From Bacillota bacterium (GTDB lineage: Bacteria > Bacillota > Clostridia > Lachnospirales > Lachnospiraceae): DNA of 35,406 bases. Numbering within the stretch: the first letter of the stretch is position 1; the number at the start of each line of letters is the position of its first letter. The position numbers were made by a program, and so were the translations under genes. The notes below the pieces were generated by a model, which saw nothing but the letters and a program-made list of their open reading frames with translations, was not told the origin of the DNA and searched no databases. Shown one piece after another: positions 15,610 through 23,524 of the stretch. The stretch lies in assembly GCA_023434365.1 (NCBI GenBank), contig JAEYSV010000007.1, positions 1 through 35,406 of the forward strand, in the 5' to 3' direction.

Positions 15610-17625
15610 ATGAAACAGAGCAGAAAGCGGATTGGGGTATTGATATCAGACATCTGTTCCTATTCTGCAACTAGATTAATTTCTGGAATCATGGAAAAAG
15701 CATATAACTATAATTATGATGTCCTTGTATTTAGTACTTTTATTAAACAAAGTGATAGTATTGAGTTTCAATTAGGAGAAAGCAATATTTTTAATATGGT
15801 TAATTTATCATTACTAGATGGCATTATATATGCACCAGATTATATGTACATTCCTGGCCTTAAAGATAAATTAGAACGTATGCTAAAAGAACAATGTACC
15901 TGTCCAATTGTTGTACTAGATACAAAAACAGGAAACTGGCCATTAATTGAACTTGATGACACAAAAACGATGGAAAACCTGGTAGATCATCTCATAGATG
16001 TCCATCACGTAAAGAAGATTAATCTAATAACAGGACCGAAGACTCATATGCATGCCAAGGCTAGATGGAACGGATACTTGAACAGCATGAATAAACATGG
16101 TCTAAGTGTTGATGAGGAGCAGGTGCTTTTTGGTGACTTTTGGGTACACACAGCCATTGTTTATATAAAAGAGATTATTGAAGGTAAAATCCAATGGCCG
16201 GAGGCAATAGTCTGTGCCAATGATCAGATAGCAATGGCAATCTGTAACGAATTGGCTTCTTTTGGGTATCTTGTGCCAAAGGACATGATTGTAGTTGGAT
16301 ATGATAGAAATTTTGATTATGTATCAAAAACGATGACGTTGACGCATTGTGAGACCCCAAGAATGCAACAGGGCAATAATGCAGTTACCTTATTATATAA
16401 TATGTTAGAAGGTGCTAACGAACCATTAATTAATGATCCGGTTGGAGATATCTTACTAGGACAAAGTTGTGGCTGTCAGCCTACTTATAACGGTACAGTA
16501 CCTTTTCTAAAAGAGCAGCAGGCAAGTTATCAGCTAGAAACGTTCTATCATAGCAATCATATGGAAGAAAATCTGGTAAGCTCCAATACCCTTCGTGAAT
16601 GTATGGAAAAGATATGTTGGTATACATATCAAATTCCAGATATGAAAGAGATTTATCTCTGTCTTTGTGATGAATGGCGAAACTATATCGATATTTTTGA
16701 CAATGATACCGAGGAAGAGATAACGAATGATATTCCTTATATCGGGGAGAAAAAAGAGAATGAATATTTGCAGGATTCTGCAGGAAATGAATATCTCTTC
16801 CAGGGATATACGGATAATATGATGATCTATGCCAAAAAAGTTAATGAGGAAGCAAGGGTAAACCGTGAGTTTTATGACACAAGGATTATACTACCTGCCT
16901 TATATGAGGAACGAGATTATCCGACTACTTATTTTTTTACTCCAATTCATTTTAAAGACCGTTGTCTTGGATATACGGCTCTATCCTTTGGTAAGGAGAT
17001 CATTTCACCAAATGAAAACTATCGTACTTGGGTGCGTAACATCAATAATGCATTAGAGTTTATCAGAATACAGTATGAACTTAGATATTACAATCAAAGA
17101 CTGAATAGATTGGCTATTCGAGATGAATTGACCGGTCTTTATAATCGCCATGGATTCAATATGCTTGCAGAAGAAATGATTAACAATAGCAAGAAGACTA
17201 ATTCAAAAATATTGATGCTCTTTGGTGATATGGATAATCTAAAGCAAATTAATGATAAGTATGGTCATCTCGAAGGAGATAATGCGATACGAACACTAGC
17301 TCAGGCATTTATGTCTGCTTGTCGTAATGACGAAGTATGTGCCAGAGTTGGTGGTGATGAGATAATTATTGTTACTGAAGGAGTACAAAGTTCGTATGTT
17401 GTGGAAGCAATCCAGACTCATATCAGTCAGTTCCTTGAGGATTATAATAGACTAACAAGTAAACCATATGATATTCGGGTAAGTCTAGGATTTTATGAAG
17501 CTAGGGTAAATGAGACTGAGGTTTGTGAGTCTAAGGCAGATGAGATTCTCAAATATTTTTATACGCAGGCAGACAGTAGTATGTATCGTAATAAGCAGCT
17601 GCGTAAACTTCAAATGTTAAAATAA
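15610..17625 (+). CDS. LacI-type sugar-binding domain fused to GGDEF diguanylate cyclase
   Basis: 671 residues from the ATG at 15610, with GGGAGG seven bases upstream. Residues about 5-290 resemble the effector domain of LacI/GalR regulators: the KRIGVLISDICSYSATRLISGI opening, LLDGIIYAPD, AIVCANDQIAMAICNELASFGY, VPKDMIVVGYD. There is no helix-turn-helix before it and no signal peptide. A middle region (about 300-500) is unassigned and ends in a predicted helix. Residues about 510-671 are a GGDEF domain with the active site GGDEI at 581-585. The inhibitory RxxD site appears as RNDE, so feedback inhibition may be lost. It should make cyclic-di-GMP in response to an intracellular sugar. The neighbouring mannosidase and esterase suggest a glycan breakdown product as ligand, which is inference. 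Confidence 0.88.
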   Translation: MKQSRKRIGVLISDICSYSATRLISGIMEKAYNYNYDVLVFSTFIKQSDSIEFQLGESNIFNMVNLSLLDGIIYAPDYMYIPGLKDKLERMLKEQCTCPIVVLDTKTGNWPLIELDDTKTMENLVDHLIDVHHVKKINLITGPKTHMHAKARWNGYLNSMNKHGLSVDEEQVLFGDFWVHTAIVYIKEIIEGKIQWPEAIVCANDQIAMAICNELASFGYLVPKDMIVVGYDRNFDYVSKTMTLTHCETPRMQQGNNAVTLLYNMLEGANEPLINDPVGDILLGQSCGCQPTYNGTVPFLKEQQASYQLETFYHSNHMEENLVSSNTLRECMEKICWYTYQIPDMKEIYLCLCDEWRNYIDIFDNDTEEEITNDIPYIGEKKENEYLQDSAGNEYLFQGYTDNMMIYAKKVNEEARVNREFYDTRIILPALYEERDYPTTYFFTPIHFKDRCLGYTALSFGKEIISPNENYRTWVRNINNALEFIRIQYELRYYNQRLNRLAIRDELTGLYNRHGFNMLAEEMINNSKKTNSKILMLFGDMDNLKQINDKYGHLEGDNAIRTLAQAFMSACRNDEVCARVGGDEIIIVTEGVQSSYVVEAIQTHISQFLEDYNRLTSKPYDIRVSLGFYEARVNETEVCESKADEILKYFYTQADSSMYRNKQLRKLQMLK

Positions 17626-17692
17626 GAGCGTATGATTATTATTCCAGAAAGAGAGCGTAGCTCTAATGGAAGATAATCATATGCTCATTTTT
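17626..17692 (+). terminator. Terminator after the sugar-binding-GGDEF gene
   Basis: The stem begins immediately after the stop codon. gagcgtatgattat pairs with ataatcatatgctc (right arm ending at 17686), with a G-U pair and an inner imperfect stem, followed by attttt. The T-run merges into the dispersed structured repeat. Confidence 0.85.
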
Positions 17693-17825
17693 CTTATGAT
17701 ATAGTAAATTACTGATTTCCTATATCATAAGAAACGCTCCGCGAGGATCGCACTGCGGCGGTAATGAAAAATGTCGCCTAAGCGACACGCCGCAGGCGGA
17801 GAGTTTCGCTAGCGAAACTCTTTCT
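17690..17825 (+). repeat. Structured dispersed repeat, copy 1 (longest)
   Basis: The first of three copies. Hairpin H1: 17690-17709 pairs with 17715-17734 with one mismatch. H2 is a stacked stem: CTCCGC (17737-17742) with GCGGAG (17796-17801), TGCGGCG (17754-17760) with CGCCGCA (17788-17794), and TGTCGC (17772-17777) with GCGACA (17782-17787), with two 11-nt bulges on the left strand only. H3 is a perfect 20-bp palindrome (17801-17820) followed by TTTCTT. Copies 2 and 3 match H1 and the start of H2 but lack the rest. With the terminator before it and the promoter after it, this fills the 260-bp gap. Confidence 0.85.
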
Positions 17826-17853
17826 TGTAAATCCTGGCTATGACCTATATAAT
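17825..17853 (+). promoter_or_regulatory. Sigma-A promoter of the TPR lipoprotein-hflX unit
   Basis: TTGTAA at 17825-17830, a 17-base spacer and a perfect TATAAT at 17848-17853, about 32 bases before the start codon. The -35 lies directly at the end of structured repeat copy 1. Confidence 0.8.
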
Positions 17854-17885
17854 GAGAGTAACGATTAGAAAGTGAGTGGGTTAAC

Positions 17886-19055
17886 ATGAGTCGATATAGG
17901 ATAGTGATATTAATGATAATGGGTATGCTATTTCTGACATCCTGTAAAAGCGCTGGAGAATCTGTGTATCAAGAAGGGCTTGTCTTATTAGAAAATGGTA
18001 AGTACGAAGAAGCTAGCGAAAAGATGAAAAAAGCGTTAGAAGAGAATTCGGACAGAGCGGATTACTATATTGGGTACGGTATGTGTTTAATTAAAGTTGG
18101 CAATTACGATGAAGCACTAGTACAGTTTGATAAATCAATTGTGGAGACGAATAACAGTATCACCAATCGAAATAAGAAAAAAGCACTAAGAGGCAAGGGA
18201 ATAGCTTATTATCAAAGTGGACAGTATGAAAAAGCTGTAACTGTATTTGGTGATGCCCTAAACATAGATGAATTAAGTACATTTAATGAAGATATCAGAC
18301 GTTATCTTGCTTCCTGCTATCTTGCGATGAAAGATTATGAGAGAGCAATTGAAGTGTATGATGTATTACTAAAACAAAAGGAAGACGGTGCAATATTTGC
18401 TGGACGTGGACAGGTTTATATGGCAATGGGAGAATATCAGAAAGCCGTCGAGGATTTTTCCCAAGCGATTACTAAGGATTCCAATCAAATTAGTTTTTAT
18501 ATCCTAAAACATGACGCGCTGATTGCTCTTAAAAAGACTGAGGATGCCAAAGAAACGTTACTTGCAGCTTTATCATTAAAGCCGGAAACAATGGAAGAGA
18601 AGTTTCAGATGGTTACAATCAGATTTTATCAGGAGGATTATGAGACAGCCATCAAGGAACTGAATGAAATAGTAAAGGATTACCCAAAAGGGTACTTTCT
18701 GCTTGGAGAAATAAATTTTCATCTTGATCAAAAAGAAGAAGCAATTACCGCTTATCAGAATTATGTAAAAGCAGGAGAGCTAATGAATGCAAAGAAGGCT
18801 TACTATAAAATAAGTGAGTGTTACCTGAGTAATGAGGAATATGAAAAAGCCCTTGCAGCGGTTCAAGAAGGGTTGTCTATTCAGGATAATACTTATGAAA
18901 AGGAGTTATCCTATAATCAGGTCCTTTGCTTTGAGAAGTTGTCACGTTTTGAGGAAGCATATCAGGCAGCAAAAGAGTATGTTAAGAAGTATCCTAAGCA
19001 GGAGGATATGGATAAAGAATTACAATTTTTAGAGTCTAGAATTACCGTTAGGTAA
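17886..19055 (+). CDS. TPR-repeat lipoprotein
   Basis: 389 residues. The N-terminus is a lipoprotein signal: a short basic start, a hydrophobic core and the lipobox LTSC with the lipidated Cys at position 20. The rest is a series of about nine tetratricopeptide repeats with recognisable A/G/Y/A spacing, for example the segments around EGLVLLENGKYEEASEKMKK, DYYIGYGMCLIKVGNYDEAL, GKGIAYYQSGQYEKAV and YLASCYLAMKDYERAI. It is anchored to the outer face of the membrane and likely scaffolds protein-protein contacts. No catalytic domain is visible. hflX begins 33 bases after its stop, so the two are probably co-transcribed, although no functional link is known. Confidence 0.9.
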   Translation: MSRYRIVILMIMGMLFLTSCKSAGESVYQEGLVLLENGKYEEASEKMKKALEENSDRADYYIGYGMCLIKVGNYDEALVQFDKSIVETNNSITNRNKKKALRGKGIAYYQSGQYEKAVTVFGDALNIDELSTFNEDIRRYLASCYLAMKDYERAIEVYDVLLKQKEDGAIFAGRGQVYMAMGEYQKAVEDFSQAITKDSNQISFYILKHDALIALKKTEDAKETLLAALSLKPETMEEKFQMVTIRFYQEDYETAIKELNEIVKDYPKGYFLLGEINFHLDQKEEAITAYQNYVKAGELMNAKKAYYKISECYLSNEEYEKALAAVQEGLSIQDNTYEKELSYNQVLCFEKLSRFEEAYQAAKEYVKKYPKQEDMDKELQFLESRITVR

Positions 19056-19088
19056 AGTGGCCAAATAAAGCATTAAAGAGAGGTAGTT

Positions 19089-20333
19089 ATGGCAGAATTA
19101 TTTGAGATAAATGATATTCAGGAAAAGGTAATACTAGTTGGTGTAAGTGTGTATGAGAATGACGATACAGAGCAATCCTTAGAAGAACTAGAAGAACTTG
19201 CGAAAACAGCAGGTGCAGTTACAATAGCAAAAGTTATTCAAAACCGGGATCGAATTCATCCAGGTACGTATATTGGAAAAGGAAAAATAGAAGAAGTCAG
19301 GATGCTGGCAGAGGAATTAAATGCCACTAGTATAGTGTGCGATGATGAGTTAACGCCAGCGCAACTTCGTAACCTAGAAGATGCCCTGCAGTTAAAGGTA
19401 ATTGACCGTACGGTAATGATTCTAGATATTTTTGCTGGAAGAGCCAGTACAAAAGAAGGAAAAATACAAGTTGAGTTGGCTCAGTTACGATACCGGGCAA
19501 CAAGACTGACCGGACTTGGCAAAAGTTTGTCCCGTCTCGGAGGTGGAATAGGTACAAGAGGTCCTGGTGAAAAGAAGCTGGAGGTAGACCGCCGATTAAT
19601 TAATGATCGAATAAGTTGGTTAAAGAAAGAACTTGATCAGATTAAGCAGGCAAGAGAGACTCTTCGTGTTAAACGAACGCAAAATGCTGTTCCGGTGGTA
19701 GCAATAGTAGGGTATACAAACGCTGGTAAATCCACTTTGTTAAACACATTAACGAATGCCGGTATACTGGCTGAGGACAAATTATTTGCAACGTTAGATC
19801 CAACTACTAGAAATCTGGAGCTTCAGAGTGGTCAGCAAATCTTGCTTACTGATACGGTAGGATTTATCCGAAAACTTCCACATCACTTGATAGAAGCGTT
19901 CCGAAGTACACTTGAAGAAGCAAAGTATGCAGATATTATCCTACATGTTGTGGATATAAGCAATCCACAGGTCGATAAGCAAATGCATATTGTTTACGAA
20001 ACGCTTCAAAATCTTGAAGTTAAGGATAAACCAGTGATTACCGCTTTTAATAAAATAGACCGACTTGAAGAATCGATTGTTATAAAAGATCTGAAAGCGG
20101 ATAAAACATTACGAATCTCGGCTAAGAATGGAATGGGATTAGAACAGCTCCTTGATACAATTGAACTAATCTTAAAAGAGCAAAAGGTGTATGTAGAGCA
20201 AGTCTTTGATTATGCCAATGCTGGGAAAATCCAACTTATCAGAAAGTATGGTCAATTACTTAGTGAAGAGTATCAAGAAGGTGGAATTGCGATTAAGGCA
20301 TATGTACCACAGGATATCTACAGTCGTCTTTAA
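19089..20333 (+). CDS. hflX: Ribosome-associated GTPase HflX
   Basis: 414 residues, the usual HflX length. The N-terminal HflX domain (about 1-200) includes the glycine-rich segment GGGIGTRGPGEKKLEVDRR. A G domain follows with the P-loop GYTNAGKST (208-216), a G2 region with DPTTR, the G3 motif DTVGF, and G4 NKID, then a short C-terminal domain. HflX splits or rescues stalled 70S ribosomes during stress and binds the 50S subunit. AAGAGAGG lies upstream of the ATG. It is second in a unit with the TPR lipoprotein and is followed by a strong terminator. Confidence 0.97.
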   Translation: MAELFEINDIQEKVILVGVSVYENDDTEQSLEELEELAKTAGAVTIAKVIQNRDRIHPGTYIGKGKIEEVRMLAEELNATSIVCDDELTPAQLRNLEDALQLKVIDRTVMILDIFAGRASTKEGKIQVELAQLRYRATRLTGLGKSLSRLGGGIGTRGPGEKKLEVDRRLINDRISWLKKELDQIKQARETLRVKRTQNAVPVVAIVGYTNAGKSTLLNTLTNAGILAEDKLFATLDPTTRNLELQSGQQILLTDTVGFIRKLPHHLIEAFRSTLEEAKYADIILHVVDISNPQVDKQMHIVYETLQNLEVKDKPVITAFNKIDRLEESIVIKDLKADKTLRISAKNGMGLEQLLDTIELILKEQKVYVEQVFDYANAGKIQLIRKYGQLLSEEYQEGGIAIKAYVPQDIYSRL

Positions 20334-20339
20334 AAAAAC

Positions 20340-20387
20340 AAAAACCATTCAAAAACGAACATGAGATTTTTTTTGAATGGTTTTTTT
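20340..20387 (+). terminator. Rho-independent terminator after hflX
   Basis: aaaaccattcaaaaa (20341-20355) pairs with tttttgaatggtttt (20370-20384), followed by more T. The loop is 14 nt. Confidence 0.9.
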
Positions 20388-20614
20388 ATGTCCTCATAAG
20401 TAAGATATCCTGTCAAAGAATATAGAAAGAATTCTACTGTTAGATGCTGTTGTAATTTTTAGTCACTCCATAATTATTATCAGTGTCAAATGCTACTGTT
20501 TTTGGTCGAGCCTACAAAGTCTATGTATAAATTAAACAGTTTTAGTCGGATAGGTTTGTGCACATTTTTAACAAAATAAGGTTGACATTTGGCATAAGTT
20601 ATGAAAGGTCACAC
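20388..20614. other. Intergenic DNA upstream of the nrdD control region
   Basis: Part of the 462-bp gap before nrdD. I see no open frame with a ribosome-binding site and no recognised RNA motif in this part. A TTGACA at 20582-20587 lacks a matching -10. The regulatory sites recognised here lie further right (20615-20697). Confidence 0.4.
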
Positions 20615-20630
20615 ATACAATATATTGTGG
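20615..20630 (+). promoter_or_regulatory. NrdR box 1
   Basis: atacaatatattgtgg matches the NrdR-box consensus (acaCwAtATaTwGtgt) at 14 of 16 positions, with a perfect 12-bp palindrome at its core. NrdR represses ribonucleotide reductase genes when dATP/ATP is bound. Confidence 0.75.
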
Positions 20631-20645
20631 TTGTAGAGGTGTCTG

Positions 20646-20661
20646 GTAATACATATGGTAT
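20646..20661 (+). promoter_or_regulatory. NrdR box 2 (degenerate)
   Basis: gtaatacatatggtat matches the consensus at about 10 of 16 positions. Its centre is 31 bp (three helical turns) from box 1, which is the spacing expected for paired NrdR sites. It lies just upstream of the -35 element. Confidence 0.6.
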
Positions 20662-20668
20662 TTTTTTC

Positions 20669-20697
20669 TTGACTTACCAATCTATATTTGCTAGAAT
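20669..20697 (+). promoter_or_regulatory. Sigma-A promoter of nrdD
   Basis: TTGACT at 20669-20674, a 17-base spacer and TAGAAT at 20692-20697, about 98 bases before the ATG and immediately downstream of the NrdR boxes. Confidence 0.82.
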
Positions 20698-20795
20698 AAT
20701 AATGTAAAACAAATGAAAAATAAAAGAGAGCGGAGTAGAGAAGTGGATAGCAAATATCCGTTTGATTAGGAATGAAGCTTTAGGAGGGTTTATCT

Positions 20796-23180
20796 ATGAT
20801 CAGGGTGGTGAAACGTGACGGGGAAGTCACGGGATTTGATCTGAAGAAAATTTCAAGCGCAATTTCGAAGGCATTTAATGCAACTAACAAGATGTATAAC
20901 GAAGATATCATTAACCTTTTGGTATTACGTGTTACTTCAGATTTTCAGGATCGTGTTAAGGAGGATCAGATTTCAGTTGAAGATATCCAAGATAGTGTAG
21001 AACATGTGCTTGAACAGACTGGATATACAGATGTTGCAAAGGCATATATTCTGTATCGTAAAAATCGAGAGAAAATACGTAATATGAAATCAACAATCCT
21101 TGATTATAAGGAAATTGTGAATAGCTACGTCAAAGAAGAGGATTGGCGTGTGAAGGAGAATTCCACGGTTACTTATTCTGTGGGTGGTTTGATTTTACAT
21201 AACTCAGGATCAATTACAGCAAATTATTGGTTGTCTGAAATATATGATGAAGAAATCGCTAATGCACATCGTAATGCGGATATTCATATTCATGATTTGT
21301 CAATGCTAACCGGATATTGTGCCGGATGGTCACTAAAGCAGCTGATTCAAGAAGGCCTTGGAGGAATCCCAGGCAAGATTACTTCTTCTCCTGCAAGCCA
21401 TCTTTCTACCTTATGCAACCAGATGGTTAATTTTTTGGGTATTATGCAGAATGAATGGGCAGGTGCTCAGGCATTTTCGTCATTTGATACTTACCTGGCA
21501 CCATTTGTAAAGGTAGATAATTTGACTTACAAAGAAGTAAAACAATGTGTGCAGAGCTTTGTGTATGGGGTAAATACACCAAGTCGTTGGGGAACTCAGG
21601 CACCATTTTCGAATATAACACTAGACTGGACAGTACCAGATGACCTTGCGAATCTACCATGTATTGTTGGTGGCAAGGAGATGGACTTTACTTATAAAGA
21701 TTGTAAAAAAGAAATGGATATGGTGAATAAAGCGTTTATTGAGATTATGGTCGAAGGCGATGCTAATGGCCGTGGATTCCAGTATCCGATTCCAACCTAC
21801 TCCATAACCAAAGATTTTGACTGGTCCGACACCGAAAATAATCGTTTACTATTTGAGATGACAAGCAAATATGGAACTCCTTATTTTTCAAACTATATTA
21901 ATAGTGATATGGAGCCAAGTGATATTCGTTCCATGTGCTGCCGATTACGTCTTGATCTACGCGAATTACGAAAGAAAACAGGAGGCTTTTTTGGTTCTGG
22001 TGAAAGTACAGGAAGCGTTGGCGTGGTAACCATTAATATGCCTAGAATCGCCTTTTTGTCAAAGACGGAAGATGAATTTTTCCGTCGCTTAAATCATCAG
22101 ATGGATATTGCAGCTCGTTCTCTGAATGTAAAACGTAAAGTCATTACGAAGTTACTAGACGAGGGATTGTATCCTTATACAAGACGCTATTTAGGCAGTT
22201 TTGAGAATCATTTCTCAACCATTGGACTACTCGGAATGAACGAAGTAGGATTGAATGCAAGATGGTTAGGGGAAGATATGTCACATACAAAGACATTAAA
22301 TTTCACTAAAAGAGTATTAAATCATATGAGAGAACGTTTATCTGATTATCAGGTAGAGTACGGAAGTTTATTTAACTTAGAAGCAACTCCAGCAGAGTCT
22401 ACTTCTTACCGCTTAGCCAAACATGATAAAAAACGTTGGCCAGATATAAAAACAGCCGGTAAACTGCAAGATACCCCTTACTATACCAATAGTTCTCATT
22501 TGCCTGTTGAATACACAGCGGATGTATTTGATGCACTTGATATTCAGGATGAATTACAGACACTTTATACATCAGGAACGGTATTCCATGCATTCCTTGG
22601 AGAAAAGCTTCCTGATTGGAAGGCATCAGCCAAATTAGTTCAGACAATTGCTAAAAATTATAAACTTCCTTATTATACATTATCTCCAACTTATTCAATT
22701 TGCAAGAACCATGGTTACCTTGTTGGGGAACAATTCTACTGCCCACATTGTCATGAGAAGGCAGAGGTTTATTCGAGAATTACCGGTTACTATCGTCCTG
22801 TTCAGAACTGGAATGCAGGAAAGACCCAGGAATATAAGAATCGTAAACTATATGATGTTGCTACTTCAAGAAATATGTCTGAAGAAGCAGTCACTGAGGA
22901 AAAAGTAGAAGCAATGAATTATCAGACGTCACAAGAAAGTGAGAAAGTTGCGTACCTATTCACAACGAAAACTTGTCCAAACTGTAAGATGGCAAAGCAA
23001 TATCTGGAAGGTTTTGATTACGTTTTAATTGATGCTGAGGAACAGCCAGCACTCACTTCCCGTTATGGAGTGATGGGTGCACCAACTCTTGTGGTAGTTG
23101 AGAATGGAGTAGGTAGAAACTTCAATAACTTAAGTAAAATTAAGGAGTTTGTTGATTCGATTCTGGTTGTTGCCAGGTAA
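20796..23180 (+). CDS. nrdD: Anaerobic ribonucleoside-triphosphate reductase with fused glutaredoxin domain
   Basis: 794 residues. This is the class III reductase that makes dNTPs without oxygen. Residues about 3-92 are an ATP-cone allosteric domain. The catalytic glycyl-radical barrel follows, with the zinc-binding SICKNHGY and YCPHC motifs and the glycyl-radical loop RITGYYRPVQNWNAGK (G664). After a linker, residues about 718-794 form a glutaredoxin/thioredoxin-like domain with a CPNC redox motif (C727, C730) and the cis-proline segment GAPTLVVV. This fusion suggests that thiol reduction, rather than formate, supplies electrons. The start has AGGAGGG. The activase nrdG, often adjacent, is not found in this window. 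Confidence 0.96.
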   Translation: MIRVVKRDGEVTGFDLKKISSAISKAFNATNKMYNEDIINLLVLRVTSDFQDRVKEDQISVEDIQDSVEHVLEQTGYTDVAKAYILYRKNREKIRNMKSTILDYKEIVNSYVKEEDWRVKENSTVTYSVGGLILHNSGSITANYWLSEIYDEEIANAHRNADIHIHDLSMLTGYCAGWSLKQLIQEGLGGIPGKITSSPASHLSTLCNQMVNFLGIMQNEWAGAQAFSSFDTYLAPFVKVDNLTYKEVKQCVQSFVYGVNTPSRWGTQAPFSNITLDWTVPDDLANLPCIVGGKEMDFTYKDCKKEMDMVNKAFIEIMVEGDANGRGFQYPIPTYSITKDFDWSDTENNRLLFEMTSKYGTPYFSNYINSDMEPSDIRSMCCRLRLDLRELRKKTGGFFGSGESTGSVGVVTINMPRIAFLSKTEDEFFRRLNHQMDIAARSLNVKRKVITKLLDEGLYPYTRRYLGSFENHFSTIGLLGMNEVGLNARWLGEDMSHTKTLNFTKRVLNHMRERLSDYQVEYGSLFNLEATPAESTSYRLAKHDKKRWPDIKTAGKLQDTPYYTNSSHLPVEYTADVFDALDIQDELQTLYTSGTVFHAFLGEKLPDWKASAKLVQTIAKNYKLPYYTLSPTYSICKNHGYLVGEQFYCPHCHEKAEVYSRITGYYRPVQNWNAGKTQEYKNRKLYDVATSRNMSEEAVTEEKVEAMNYQTSQESEKVAYLFTTKTCPNCKMAKQYLEGFDYVLIDAEEQPALTSRYGVMGAPTLVVVENGVGRNFNNLSKIKEFVDSILVVAR

Positions 23181-23324
23181 ACACTTAGGTGTATTATTAC
23201 GCTGTAGCCTTTTGTCATGCAAAAGATTACATAAATACGTAAAGAGAAAAGAATACCTGATTGGTAAGAAGAAAAGTACACTAATAATTTGCATACTTAA
23301 GATATAAATATACGAAAGCAGTTC

Positions 23325-23373
23325 ATACAAAAGAGTAACTGAATACAAAAGAGTAACTGAATACAAAAGAGTA
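23325..23373 (+). repeat. 18-nt tandem repeat
   Basis: Two full perfect copies and one partial copy of atacaaaagagtaactga lie directly before the nrdD terminator. They are non-coding. Confidence 0.9.
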
Positions 23374-23374
23374 G

Positions 23375-23405
23375 GGCATACTATCATTGGTAGTGTGCCT
23401 TTTTT
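23375..23405 (+). terminator. Terminator after nrdD
   Basis: GGCATACTA (23375-23383) pairs with TAGTGTGCC (23391-23399), followed by six T. The T-run is shared with the first bases of structured repeat copy 2. Confidence 0.9.
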
Positions 23406-23454
23406 ATGATATAGGAAATTGCTAATTTCCTATATCATAAAAAACGCTCTGCGA
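23400..23454 (+). repeat. Structured dispersed repeat, copy 2 (truncated)
   Basis: H1 is a perfect 21-bp inverted repeat (23400-23420 with 23424-23444, loop gct), followed by acgctctgcga. Similarity to copies 1 and 3 is lost at about 23454, within the H2 region. Confidence 0.9.
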
Positions 23455-23461
23455 TTAATCA

Positions 23462-23490
23462 TTGCCATATGTAGTGAAAACATTTATCAT
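23462..23490 (+). promoter_or_regulatory. Promoter of thyA-folA
   Basis: TTGCCA at 23462-23467, a 17-base spacer and TATCAT at 23485-23490, 35 bases before the thyA start. Confidence 0.7.
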
Positions 23491-23524
23491 AGTAATAGTA
23501 AAGAATTTGAACAGGAGGATGAGA

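Larger units (their letters stand above)
23181..23461. other. nrdD-thyA intergenic region
   Basis: No gene is visible before the thyA promoter. The region holds 18-nt tandem repeats, a terminator and structured repeat copy 2, described separately. There is no sign of nrdG. Confidence 0.6.

Noticed and set aside
20380..20400. Degenerate fourth copy of the structured repeat after the hflX terminator (ttatg-tcct-cataa)
   Set aside because: Only a 5-bp stem is shared and none of the conserved core follows, so chance is more likely.
23325..23373. CRISPR-like array
   Set aside because: The 18-nt units are directly joined with no spacers, and there are no cas genes. It is a simple tandem repeat.
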